This document shows positions 17,550 through 25,897 of a stretch of DNA of 64,000 nucleotides, one piece after another (within the stretch, counting starts at the first letter, position 1; the number at the start of each line of letters is the position of its first letter). Made by a program: the position numbers and the translations under genes. The notes under the pieces are model-generated. The model was not told the DNA's origin, searched no databases, and worked only from the letters and a program-made list of their open reading frames with translations. This DNA is from Streptomyces sp. NBC_00459 (GTDB lineage: Bacteria; Actinomycetota; Actinomycetes; Streptomycetales; Streptomycetaceae), in assembly GCF_036013955.1 (NCBI RefSeq), contig NZ_CP107903.1, forward strand, positions 4,030,001 to 4,094,000, written 5' to 3'.

Positions 17550-18980
17550 GTGGCCGCGCCACTGCAACTGACACGAATGCACCGGGTTCTCATCGGCGTG
17601 GTCGTCGCCGGTGCGGTGGTCATCGCCGGGATCGGCTTCGCGGGTTCGTACGCCGCCGTCCGTGAACTGGCCCTGAAGAAGGGCTTCGGGAACTTCAGCT
17701 ACGTCTTCCCGATCGGCATCGACGCGGGTATCTGCGTCCTGCTCGCCCTGGACCTCCTCCTCACCTGGATCCGGATCCCGTTCCCGCTGCTGCGCCAGAC
17801 GGCGTGGCTGCTCACGATGGCGACGATCGCGTTCAACGGCGCGGCGGCCTGGCCCGACCCGCTGGGTGTGGGCATGCACGCCGTCATCCCGGTGCTGTTC
17901 GTGGTCTCGGTGGAGGCCGCCCGGCACGCCATCGGCCGGATGGCCGACATCACCGCCGACAAGCACATGGAGGGCGTCCGCCTCACCCGCTGGCTCCTCT
18001 CCCCGCTGCCGACGTTCCTTCTCTGGCGCCGGATGAAGCTGTGGGAGCTGCGCTCCTACGACCAGGTCATCAAGCTGGAGCAGGAACGTCTCGTCTACCA
18101 GGCCCGTCTGCACGCCCGCTTCGGCCGGGCCTGGCGGCGCAAGGCCCCGGTGGAGTCCCTGATGCCCCTGCGCCTGGCCCGCTACGGCGTCCCCCTCGCG
18201 GAGACGGCCCCTTCGGGCCTGGCGGCGGCGGGCATCGAACCGGCACTGCTGCCGCCGGCCCCACAGCCTGCCCTGGAGGCTGCCGACGCGGGCGCGAGCA
18301 GTCGTACCCCGGAGTCGGCGGTCGCCGTACAGAACAACCCGGCAGCAGCCCAGGAGCAGCGCCCCGCGCCCGAGGGCGGCGAGCCCGCCGGGCAGCAGGA
18401 CGACGCCGAGCCCCAGAATCCGTGGCTCCAGGCGCGGGACCCCCGGGCCATCGCGTACCAGGGTGGCTACGACCCGACCTACGACCCCGAGCCCGCGGAC
18501 GCCCAGTGGTACGCGGAGCAGCAGCAGGCCGAGCAGTACGACGCCCGGCAGCAGTACGAGAGCCGGCAGCAGTACGAGGCCCAGCGGCAGTTCGAGGAGC
18601 AACAGCGCTTCGAGCAGCAGCGGTTCGAGCAACGGATGTTCCCGCAGCAGCGGGCCGAGCAGTACGAGGAGCAGCCGCAGGCCCCGGCCCCGGAGTCCTT
18701 TCCGGAGCCCTCGCCGGAGGACACCGGTACCTTCCCGATCCCGGCCGGGCCGGGCCGCACCCGTGAGATGGGTGCGGGCGGCGGTACGGAGCCGACGGAG
18801 GAGGACTACTACCTGGTCTTCAAGAAGTCGATAGACGGCAGCTACCCCACCTCGGGCCAGTTCCGAGGCAACGTGGAAGACACGTACGGCACGAAGATCC
18901 CGCAGCGCGAAGCCGACCGGATGGTCGCCCGCTTCACCAACCGCCACACGGCGGAACTGCAGGACGACCACATCGCGTAG
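17550..18980 (+). CDS. DUF2637 domain membrane protein with Gln/Glu-rich tail
   Basis: 476 residues. Four TM helices lie within about the first 130 residues (HRVLIGVVVAGAVVIAGIGF, FPIGIDAGICVLLALDLLL and others), the DUF2637 region shared with SpdB-type spread proteins of Streptomyces plasmids. After a basic segment comes a long disordered region with aromatic-Gln/Glu repeats (QQYES RQQYEA QRQFEE style, about 315-385), then a compact C-terminal domain (EDYYLVFKKSIDGSYPTSGQFRGNV ... MVARFTNRHTAEL) resembling a DNA-transfer or helix-turn-helix module. GGGAGGGGAG precedes the GTG. It is chromosomal here, with no transfer genes nearby. Confidence 0.82.
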   Translation: MAAPLQLTRMHRVLIGVVVAGAVVIAGIGFAGSYAAVRELALKKGFGNFSYVFPIGIDAGICVLLALDLLLTWIRIPFPLLRQTAWLLTMATIAFNGAAAWPDPLGVGMHAVIPVLFVVSVEAARHAIGRMADITADKHMEGVRLTRWLLSPLPTFLLWRRMKLWELRSYDQVIKLEQERLVYQARLHARFGRAWRRKAPVESLMPLRLARYGVPLAETAPSGLAAAGIEPALLPPAPQPALEAADAGASSRTPESAVAVQNNPAAAQEQRPAPEGGEPAGQQDDAEPQNPWLQARDPRAIAYQGGYDPTYDPEPADAQWYAEQQQAEQYDARQQYESRQQYEAQRQFEEQQRFEQQRFEQRMFPQQRAEQYEEQPQAPAPESFPEPSPEDTGTFPIPAGPGRTREMGAGGGTEPTEEDYYLVFKKSIDGSYPTSGQFRGNVEDTYGTKIPQREADRMVARFTNRHTAELQDDHIA

Positions 18981-19012
18981 TCCCGCAGGCTCTTCGGCTG
19001 TACGAGGTACGC

Positions 19013-19050
19013 AGGACGGGGCGCCCGGAACTCACCGGGCGCCCCGTCCT
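19013..19050. terminator. Bidirectional terminator, 16-bp stem
   Basis: A perfect 16-bp stem (AGGACGGGGCGCCCGG and its complement) with a 6-nt AACTCA loop, between the convergent DUF2637 and lysS genes. Outer bases (GAGGTACG / CGTATCTC) extend it imperfectly. Confidence 0.88.
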
Positions 19051-19079
19051 CGTATCTCGTACGAGCGGGTATGTGCTCC

Positions 19080-20840
19080 CTACTCGCCCAGCAGGGCCCG
19101 GACCCGCTCCTGGCCCACCGCGAGCAGCAGCGTGGGCAGACGCGGACCGGTGTCCCGTCCGACGAGCAGGTGGTAGAGCAGCGCGAAGAACGTGCGCTGG
19201 GCGACCTTGATCTCGGCCGGGAGTTCCTTCGCCGTGGCGTCGGCGGAGAAGCCGGCCTGGACCTTGGGGACGCCGTAGACGAGATGGCTGAGGCCGTCCA
19301 GGGACCAGTTGTCGGCGAGGCCGTCGACGAGGAGCCGCAGCGACTGCCGCCCCTGCTCGTCGAGGGACTTGATCAGTTCGCTGTCGGGCTCGTCCCGCAC
19401 GATGGTCCGCTGATCGGCCGGCACCTGCGTGTTGATCCAGGCCTCGGCCTTGTCGAGCCGGGGCCGCACCTCGTCGAGGGAGACCAGCGGGTCGGCAGGG
19501 TCCAGCTCGCCCAGAATGCGCAGCGTCTGGTCCTCGGCACCGGCGGTGATGTCGGCGACGGAGGCCAGCGTCCGGTAAGGCAACGCCCGCGCGGTACGCG
19601 GCAGTTCACCCGCGGCGGTACGCACGGCACGGGAGTGCGCGGCCACGTCGGCGGGAAGAGCCGATCCGTCCGCCACCTTGGCGTCGAGCTTGTCCCACTC
19701 GTCGTAGAGCCGCTGGATCTCCTGGTCGAAGGCGATCTTGAAGGACTGGTTGGGCCGTCGGCGGGCGTACAGCCAGCGCAGGATCTGCGGCTCCATGATC
19801 TTCAGCGCGTCACCGGGCGTGGGCACACCACCCTTGCTGCTGGACATCTTGGCCATGCCGCTGATGCCCACGAAGGCGTACATGGGCCCGATCGGCTGCT
19901 TGCCGCCGAAGATGCTGCCGACGATCTGCCCGCCGACCTGGAAGCTGGACCCCGGGGACGAGTGATCGACACCGCTCGGCTCGAAAACGACCCCCTCATA
20001 GGCCCAGCGCATCGGCCAGTCGACCTTCCAGACCAGCTTGCCGCGGTTGAACTCGCTCAGCAGAACGGTCTCGGAGAACCCACAGGCCGTGCAGGTGTAC
20101 GTCAGCTCGGTGCTGTCGTCGTCGTAGGCGGTGACGGTGGTGAGGTCCTTGCCGCACCCGCCGCAGAAGGGCTTGTACGGGAAGTACCCGGCGGACCCGG
20201 AACTCCCGTCGTCCTCCGCGGCGGCCCCGGACCCCTCGGCGGCCTCGACCTCGGCCTCGTCGACGGGCTTCTGGGACTGCTGGGGCTTCTTGCCGGGATT
20301 GCCAGGAGTACCGGGGGCCTTCTTGGTCCGGTACTGGTCGAGGATCGCGTCGATGTCACCCCGGTGCTTCATGGCGTGCAGGATCTGCTCGCGATAGACA
20401 CCGGAGGTGTACTGCGCGGTCTGACTGATCCCGTCGAACTCGACACCGAGTTCGGCGAGCGCCTCGACCATCGCGGCCTTGAAGTGCTCGGCCCAGCTGG
20501 GGTGCGCGGACCCCTTGGGCGCCGGTACGGCGGTCAGCGGCCGTCCGATGTGCTCGGCCCAGGAGGAGTCCACACCGTCGACCCCGTTCGGCACCTTGCG
20601 GTAGCGGTCGTAGTCGTCCCAGGAGATCAGATGCCGGACCTGGTACCCCCGGCGCCGGATCTCGTCGGCGACGAGATGCGGAGTCATGACCTCGCGCAGA
20701 TTCCCCAGGTGGATGGGCCCGGAGGGGGACAGCCCGGACGCGACAACAACGGGTTTGCCGGGGGCTCGACGCTCCGACTCCTCGATGACCTCATCCGCGA
20801 AACGGGAGACCCAGTCGGTGGTCTCGGTGCTCTGAGCCAC
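19080..20840 (-). CDS. lysS: Lysine--tRNA ligase, class I (LysK type)
   Basis: 586 residues. Class I motifs are HLGN (44-47, HIGH motif, in SGPIHLGNL) and KMSSS (331-335). A zinc-ribbon pair C226-x2-C229 / C250-x2-C253 lies between them, typical of archaeal-type LysRS found in some actinobacteria. A Pro/Gln/acidic, low-complexity insertion fills about 174-218. It charges tRNA-Lys. Start: GTG 20840 has GAGG about 10 nt upstream; GTG 20849 is the alternative but nearly touches the site. This is class I, not the common class II LysRS. Confidence 0.92.
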   Translation of the reverse strand: MAQSTETTDWVSRFADEVIEESERRAPGKPVVVASGLSPSGPIHLGNLREVMTPHLVADEIRRRGYQVRHLISWDDYDRYRKVPNGVDGVDSSWAEHIGRPLTAVPAPKGSAHPSWAEHFKAAMVEALAELGVEFDGISQTAQYTSGVYREQILHAMKHRGDIDAILDQYRTKKAPGTPGNPGKKPQQSQKPVDEAEVEAAEGSGAAAEDDGSSGSAGYFPYKPFCGGCGKDLTTVTAYDDDSTELTYTCTACGFSETVLLSEFNRGKLVWKVDWPMRWAYEGVVFEPSGVDHSSPGSSFQVGGQIVGSIFGGKQPIGPMYAFVGISGMAKMSSSKGGVPTPGDALKIMEPQILRWLYARRRPNQSFKIAFDQEIQRLYDEWDKLDAKVADGSALPADVAAHSRAVRTAAGELPRTARALPYRTLASVADITAGAEDQTLRILGELDPADPLVSLDEVRPRLDKAEAWINTQVPADQRTIVRDEPDSELIKSLDEQGRQSLRLLVDGLADNWSLDGLSHLVYGVPKVQAGFSADATAKELPAEIKVAQRTFFALLYHLLVGRDTGPRLPTLLLAVGQERVRALLGE

Positions 20841-21255
20841 GATCGGCACGTCCTCTTTTTCTGAGAGTTCCTCAAGGCCAGCCGGTACGGTCGGACGGCT
20901 GACCGACCCATTCTCCCAGGTGGGCCCAGAACCACGAAAACGGCTTTTCGGCGAGCCTCCGACGACACCGGGCCCGGGCGAACGCCACTGGGCACCACCG
21001 GGTGCGGCACCGGCCTTGGGACCACCCGCCGCGACGCCTACCAGCACCCACCCATCCCCGACCGAATGGTTACACTCCGTCACCATTCTCATGGTGGGCG
21101 CCGCCAAGTAAGCCACCGGACACCACCCGCCGGTCACACCAGGTGATCAGCAGCCGATGACTCCGTCAGCGTGACGTACGGTCGCGGCCGCAACCGAAGC
21201 GGCCCTCGCGGGGCTCTGGACCTGTGATCCGCAATTCGCCGCTGAGGAGACAGAA
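20841..21255. other. Intergenic region between lysS and the next divergent gene
   Basis: 415 bp with no convincing coding potential. A GAATGGT-N11-ACCATTC inverted repeat lies at 21064-21088, and a third ATGGT half-site follows. It could be a regulator site for the divergent small gene. No tRNA-like fold is seen. Confidence 0.4.
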
Positions 21256-21591
21256 ATGACGCCCTGGAGCCACGAGAGCCTCAGTACGTGCGCCGTCGTC
21301 GACCCGTACGCCGCACACCACGGTGACCATGCCTGGTCCACTCCCGCCCAGTCGTGCGACGACCTCGACTACTTCCTGCCGCCACCCAACCCCGCCCACC
21401 GTCTCGACTACGCGCTCACCCCGCACGACGAGCAACGCCTCGCCCTGCACGCGGCGCTCACCGTCGCCGGCATCCCCCCGATGCCCGAGGACCGTGCCGT
21501 CATCGAGCAGCTCAGCGCCCTGCCGACAGACGTCAACAACACCCTCCAGCGCTGGCTGCATCACGCCCATCCCAGCCCGTCCGTCATTTGA
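21256..21591 (+). CDS. Conserved hypothetical protein upstream of argS
   Basis: 111 residues, mostly hydrophilic, with no signal peptide or TM. It contains DDLDYFLPPPNPAHRLDYALTPHDEQRLALHAAL, which suggests a small helical domain. ATG with GAGGAG 6 nt upstream. The C-terminal residues (PSPSVI) and the stop are supplied by interspersed repeat family B, so the original end may have differed. No family is recognised. Confidence 0.7.
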   Translation: MTPWSHESLSTCAVVDPYAAHHGDHAWSTPAQSCDDLDYFLPPPNPAHRLDYALTPHDEQRLALHAALTVAGIPPMPEDRAVIEQLSALPTDVNNTLQRWLHHAHPSPSVI

Positions 21592-21630
21592 GGACGAGCG
21601 CGTTCGGCGCGAAGGGGGGTCTGGGGGGCC
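21574..21630 (+). repeat. Interspersed repeat family B, copy 1 (provides a gene end)
   Basis: The consensus CCGTCCG(G/T)C(G/A)TTTGAGGACGAGCGC is followed by a GCGC-loop and GAAGGGGGGTCTGGGGG. Here TTTGAGG supplies the TGA of the preceding gene. It is shorter than copy 2 at 29.7 kb and lacks the final GGGGGC/GCCCCC arm. Confidence 0.75.
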
Positions 21631-21746
21631 TGGGCGAAAACCCACACCCCGGCCCCGGCCCCGCCTCACTCACGAAAACCCCTTGGCCCCCCGTGGGATA
21701 CTGGCCCCATCCACACGTACCCACCAGGAGAACGGCACCCACTCCT

Positions 21747-23534
21747 ATGGCCCCGGTCAAGTCCCTCACCGCCACCGTCAACCAGCGCCTCGCGGACGCC
21801 CTCACGGCAACCCTGCCGGAGGCACCCTCCGCGGACCCGCTGCTGCGACGCAGCGACCGTGCGGACTTCCAGGCGAACGGCATCCTCGCCCTCGCCAAGA
21901 AGGCCAAGGCCAACCCCCGCGACCTGGCGACCCAGGTCGTGGAGAACATCGTGTCCGGTGACGTGATCAAGGACATCGAGGTCTCCGGCCCCGGCTTCCT
22001 GAACATCACGCTCACCGACAGGGCGATCGTCGAGAACCTGGCGGCCAGGTCCACCGACCCGGACGGCCGTCTCGGCGTACCGCTCGCCGCCCACCCCGGC
22101 ACGACGGTCATCGACTACGCCCAGCCGAACGTGGCGAAGGAGATGCACGTAGGCCACCTCCGCTCCGCGGTGATCGGCGACGCGGTGGTCCAGCTCCTGG
22201 AGTTCACGGGCGAGAACGTGATCCGCAGGCACCACATCGGCGACTGGGGCACCCAGTTCGGCATGCTCATCCAGTACCTGGACGAGCACCCGGGCGAGCT
22301 GGACCACAAGGCGGACACGGCGGACGCCGAAGCCAGCGGCGAGGAGGCGATGTCGAACCTCGACCGCCTCTACAAGACGGCCCGCAAACTCTTCGACTCC
22401 GACGAGGAGTTCAAGACGAGGGCGCGGCTGCGCGTCGTCGACCTCCAGGCCGGCGACCCCGCCACGCTCGCCACCTGGCAGAAGTTCGTGGACGAGTCGA
22501 AGATCTACTTCTTCTCGGTCTTCGAGAAGCTGGACATGGAGATCCGGGACGCGGACATCGTCGGCGAGTCGGGCTACAACGACATGCTGGACGAGACATG
22601 CCGCCTCCTGGAGGAGTCGGGCGTGGCGGTCCGTTCGGAGGGCGCCCTGTGCGTCTTCTTCGACGACATCAAGGGCCCGGAGGGCAACCCGGTCCCGCTG
22701 ATCGTCCGTAAGTCCGACGGGGGCTACGGCTACGCGGCCACCGACCTCTCGGCGATCCGCGACCGGGTCTTCAACCTGAAGGCGAACAGCCTGGTCTATG
22801 TGGTCGACGCCCGGCAGTCCCTCCACTTCAAGATGGTCTTCGAGACGGCGCGCAAGGCGGGCTGGCTGAACGACGAGGACGTCAAGGCGTACCAGCTGGC
22901 CTTCGGCACGATCCTCGGCAAGGACGGCAAGCCGTTCAAGACGCGTGCGGGCGAGACCGTACGGCTGGTGGACCTGCTGGACGAGGCGGTCGACCGCGCC
23001 ACGACGGTCGTACGGGAGAAGGACACCCTGGGGCAGCTGTCGGACGCCGAGGTCGCCGAGCGGGGCGCCCAGGTGGGCATCGGCGCGGTGAAGTACGCGG
23101 ACCTGTCGACGTCGGCGAACCGGGACTACAAGTTCGACCTGGACCAGATGGTGTCGCTGAACGGCGACACGAGCGTGTACCTCCAGTACGCGTACGCCCG
23201 TATCCAGTCGATCCTGCGCAAGGCCGGCGAGGTACGCCCGCAGCCGCACCCGGAGCTCGAACTGGCGGACGCGGAGCGGGCGTTGGCCCTGCACGTGGAC
23301 GCGTTCGCGGAGACGGTGGCGGACTCGGCGACGGAGTACGCCCCGCACAAGCTGGCGGCGTACCTGTACCAGTTGGCATCGCTGTACACGACGTTCTACG
23401 ACAAGTGCCCGGTGATCAAGCCGGCCCCGCCGAAGGACATCGCCGAGAACCGTCTGTTCCTGTGCGAGATCACGGCGAAGACCCTGCACCAGGGCATGGC
23501 GCTCCTGGGGATCAGGACGCCTGAGCGCCTCTGA
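21747..23534 (+). CDS. argS: Arginine--tRNA ligase
   Basis: 595 residues. It has an N-terminal Add-1 domain (about 1-110), the HIGH motif MHVGHLRS (about 132-139), the variant signature around GTILGKDGKPFKTRAGETV, and a C-terminal DALR anticodon domain (about 470-595, ending LLGIRTPERL). It charges tRNA-Arg and needs the tRNA for activation. The AGGAG at 21726 is rather far (16 nt) from the ATG, but the N-terminus fits the family. A strong hairpin follows. Confidence 0.96.
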   Translation: MAPVKSLTATVNQRLADALTATLPEAPSADPLLRRSDRADFQANGILALAKKAKANPRDLATQVVENIVSGDVIKDIEVSGPGFLNITLTDRAIVENLAARSTDPDGRLGVPLAAHPGTTVIDYAQPNVAKEMHVGHLRSAVIGDAVVQLLEFTGENVIRRHHIGDWGTQFGMLIQYLDEHPGELDHKADTADAEASGEEAMSNLDRLYKTARKLFDSDEEFKTRARLRVVDLQAGDPATLATWQKFVDESKIYFFSVFEKLDMEIRDADIVGESGYNDMLDETCRLLEESGVAVRSEGALCVFFDDIKGPEGNPVPLIVRKSDGGYGYAATDLSAIRDRVFNLKANSLVYVVDARQSLHFKMVFETARKAGWLNDEDVKAYQLAFGTILGKDGKPFKTRAGETVRLVDLLDEAVDRATTVVREKDTLGQLSDAEVAERGAQVGIGAVKYADLSTSANRDYKFDLDQMVSLNGDTSVYLQYAYARIQSILRKAGEVRPQPHPELELADAERALALHVDAFAETVADSATEYAPHKLAAYLYQLASLYTTFYDKCPVIKPAPPKDIAENRLFLCEITAKTLHQGMALLGIRTPERL

Positions 23535-23550
23535 AGCGCTGAAGCGCCTG

Positions 23551-23582
23551 AAGCCGGACACCCGAGAACAGGTGTCCGGCTT
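23551..23582 (+). terminator. argS terminator, 12-bp stem
   Basis: AAGCCGGACACC pairs perfectly with GGTGTCCGGCTT around an 8-nt loop (CGAGAACA), 16 nt after the argS stop. Confidence 0.88.
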
Positions 23583-23648
23583 CTGCCGTTCTATCGCTTT
23601 TCCGCATGTCGGCCCGCCGGGTGCTCCGCCGGAGGACATTCTGGTCGT

Positions 23649-24107
23649 ATGAACCTGGCCCGCAAACGCAACCGACGTACCACGACCGCGGTTCTCGCTC
23701 TCCTGACGGCTGCCGCACTCGGGACCACCGACGGCAGCGCCGGAGCGTCCAACACCGTCACCGCGCCACGTCAGTCGAAGCTGATCGCCTCGTCCGTCCT
23801 GGGAAGCGACTACAAGATCAAGCTGACCGCGCTGCGGTCGTCGCAGGACGAGTACGCCGCCTCCGTGCGACTGCAGGTCTACACGCAGACCGCCGACGGG
23901 GCCTGGAAGGAGTCCGACCGGGTCACCGTGGGCGAAGCCGACGGGTGGTTCTGGTTCCCGCTCACGGGCAAGGTTGCCGTCTGCGAGTTCTCTACCGCGA
24001 GCACGGAGCCCGCGCCGCTCACCGTGAGTCTGCTGGTCACGCCGTCCATCGGCTGCTCCGAGCCGGCGCACTATGTCGTGAAGCAGGGCAGGGTGCTCGC
24101 CGGCTGA
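23649..24107 (+). CDS. Secreted hypothetical protein
   Basis: 152 residues. A twin-Arg-poor Sec signal (MNLARKRNRRTTTAVLALLTAAALG) is followed by a single domain (KLIASSVLGSDYKIKLTALRSSQDEYAASVRLQVYTQ) that looks like a beta-sandwich. Two cysteines lie in the last third. GGAGG is about 13 nt from the ATG. I do not recognise the family. It is monocistronic, between two terminators. Confidence 0.7.
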   Translation: MNLARKRNRRTTTAVLALLTAAALGTTDGSAGASNTVTAPRQSKLIASSVLGSDYKIKLTALRSSQDEYAASVRLQVYTQTADGAWKESDRVTVGEADGWFWFPLTGKVAVCEFSTASTEPAPLTVSLLVTPSIGCSEPAHYVVKQGRVLAG

Positions 24108-24148
24108 GGCCTGCCGGTCGACCCCGGGCAACTCCCGCACAACACGAA

Positions 24149-24174
24149 GGCCGCCCGGAAGAATCCGGGCGGCC
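24149..24174. terminator. Bidirectional terminator, 11-bp stem
   Basis: GGCCGCCCGGA pairs perfectly with TCCGGGCGGCC around an AGAA loop, between the convergent secreted protein and DUF805 genes. Confidence 0.85.
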
Positions 24175-24206
24175 AGGGCACGGGGACGATGCCCTCGGTA
24201 CGAACC

Positions 24207-24563
24207 TCAGATGTGCGTCGGGGCGAACTTCGGGTTGTGACCGTACCTGTTCTCGCCCTGCTCGCCGTCGAGGCACACGAAGACCAGCAGCGTGATCCAC
24301 CCGACGACCGGGATGATCCCGAACAGGATCCACCAGCCGGAGCGGCCCGTGTCGTGCAGTCGACGCACGGTGACAGCCAGGGTGGGCAGGAAGACGGCCA
24401 GGGCGTACACACCGCTGAGGATCTGCACGCCGATGAAGCTGTCGATGACCAACAGCACGACGTCGACGATCAACGAGAACAGCGTGAACATCCAGTATTC
24501 CTTGCGGCGCGCACGCCCGCTGAACACCACGTACTTCTTGAGCACGTCGAGGTAATAGTTCAT
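24207..24563 (-). CDS. DUF805 family membrane protein
   Basis: 118 residues with four TM helices and the family signatures FSGRARRKEYWMFTLF, LHDTGRSGWWIL and NRYGHNP near the end. DUF805 proteins are widespread inner-membrane proteins without a known function. ATG start. The upstream gap of about 400 bp holds its promoter region. Confidence 0.9.
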   Translation of the reverse strand: MNYYLDVLKKYVVFSGRARRKEYWMFTLFSLIVDVVLLVIDSFIGVQILSGVYALAVFLPTLAVTVRRLHDTGRSGWWILFGIIPVVGWITLLVFVCLDGEQGENRYGHNPKFAPTHI

Positions 24564-24974
24564 TGCATCCCCCCAGGGAACGATGTGGGCCCGCCGAGCG
24601 GATCAGGCCAAGGGGAGAAGTTACGGAGACTGACGGGAACTCGTCAATAGGGTTAATCGTTGCAGGTAACGGGCAGAAAGCTGCTCACCACACGGAATCG
24701 AGACGAGTCCTGGTCGTCGATTTCAGGACAGATCCACGCAAGATCATCGACAACGACGGCACACCAACCGGCCGTTCGGGGCACGGAGCATCTCCGGCCA
24801 CCGAACCATGGCCGATCCATTGCCAGTTCTACGCCAGTCCGACGCACGTTCGAGGCCATGCCGACACCGGACCGATCTCGAACCGTTGCCGACACCGCCC
24901 GCCCCAACAGGCCTCCCAGCGCCTGTTCTCAGGGCCAGGTCCCGTTGTCAGTGGCAGGCCCTACAGTCACCGAC
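24564..24974. other. Intergenic region between DUF805 and DUF4253 genes
   Basis: 411 bp, AT-richer around 24630-24720. No RNA fold or gene is convincing. An open frame extends upstream of the DUF4253 start through this region but its translation looks disordered and non-family. TACAGT at 24962-24967 resembles a -10 box 7 nt before that start. Confidence 0.4.
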
Positions 24975-25778
24975 ATGGCGACACTTCCCAACCCGCTGCC
25001 CCACCTCACGGCCGACCCCACCGGCAGCGCGCTCGGCCTCGCACTCCCCGCCGGCAGGCTGATCGACGCGACGGACGAGGGCCCGTGGCACGAGCCCCTC
25101 CTCTGGCACGCCGAAGCGCCCTCGGCCCCGGGCGACTGGACCACGCACCACGACGCGTGTCGGCCCACCGGGCTCCTCCCGGTGGTCATAGAGGTGGGCG
25201 GCGGCCAAGGCGGGCCCCAGGAATGGGAGTTGATGCCCGCCGACACCTCCTACCCCGGGGACCACGACGCCGAGGAGGTCCTCACCGGGTTCTGGGAGGA
25301 GTACGCCGCACAGGACGAGACCTGGCCCGGCCTGGCCCCAGCCACCTTGAACACCACCAACACCGAGCAGGCCGACGCCGACGTCCTGGCCGCCCGACTC
25401 GCCGACTCGCTCCTCGCCCCCGGCTCCTCCTTCAAGGCACCGCGTCTCGCCCTCGTCCCCGCCCGCCGTTCAGCCGACATCCCCGCCGCCATCGGCTGGT
25501 CCGGCCCCGCGAACTACGAGAGCGACACGGCCCGCCTCTGCGCGGTACTCCGCTCCTGGGAGGACCGCTTCGGCATACGGGTCCTGGCGCTCACCTTCAA
25601 CCAGCTGGTGCTGACCGTGGCCGCCCCGCCGACCACTCTCGCCGAGGCCGAAGCGATAGCCGCCGAACACTTCGCGTTCTGCCCGGACAACATCACGCAG
25701 GGCACCCACACCACCCTGCGCGCATACGCCGAACACGAACTGCTGGCCAAGCAGACCTGGTCCTTCTGGTGGGACTGA
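24975..25778 (+). CDS. DUF4253 domain-containing protein
   Basis: 267 residues, cytoplasmic. The C-terminal half has the DUF4253 traits (GWSGPANYESDTARLCAVLRSWEDRFGIRVLALTFNQLVLTVAAPP and the closing KQTWSFWWD). The N-terminal part may be an adaptor. ATG 24975 lacks a good ribosome-binding site but sits 7 nt after a -10-like TACAGT, so it may be leaderless. The function is unknown. The gene is convergent with the aminotransferase. Confidence 0.82.
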   Translation: MATLPNPLPHLTADPTGSALGLALPAGRLIDATDEGPWHEPLLWHAEAPSAPGDWTTHHDACRPTGLLPVVIEVGGGQGGPQEWELMPADTSYPGDHDAEEVLTGFWEEYAAQDETWPGLAPATLNTTNTEQADADVLAARLADSLLAPGSSFKAPRLALVPARRSADIPAAIGWSGPANYESDTARLCAVLRSWEDRFGIRVLALTFNQLVLTVAAPPTTLAEAEAIAAEHFAFCPDNITQGTHTTLRAYAEHELLAKQTWSFWWD

Positions 25779-25790
25779 CCACGCCCTGAC

Positions 25791-25859
25791 AGGGGCGCGG
25801 GGCTGTGTCGACATGCGGCTCCGCCGCGCGGGCGCGACCAGCCCCCACCGGCCCGCAGC
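25791..25859. repeat. Interspersed repeat family A, copy 2
   Basis: It begins CAGGGGCGCGGGG and ends GCGCGACCAGCCCCCACCGGCCCGCAG like copy 1, but has an extra segment in the middle containing GCGGC-TCC-GCCGC. It also lies in a convergent gap, consistent with a terminator role. Confidence 0.7.
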
Positions 25860-25897
25860 CGACGAACCGCGTATCCAGCCCCCCAACCAGCGGAGCG

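Noticed and set aside
17550..18980. Evidence for an integrated plasmid or ICE from the SpdB-like domain
   Set aside because: No integrase, replication or transfer genes, no att repeats, and neighbours are core genes.
21666..24140. Long minus-strand open frame opposite argS
   Set aside because: Arg/Val/Leu-rich translation with no family features, antisense to an essential tRNA synthetase.
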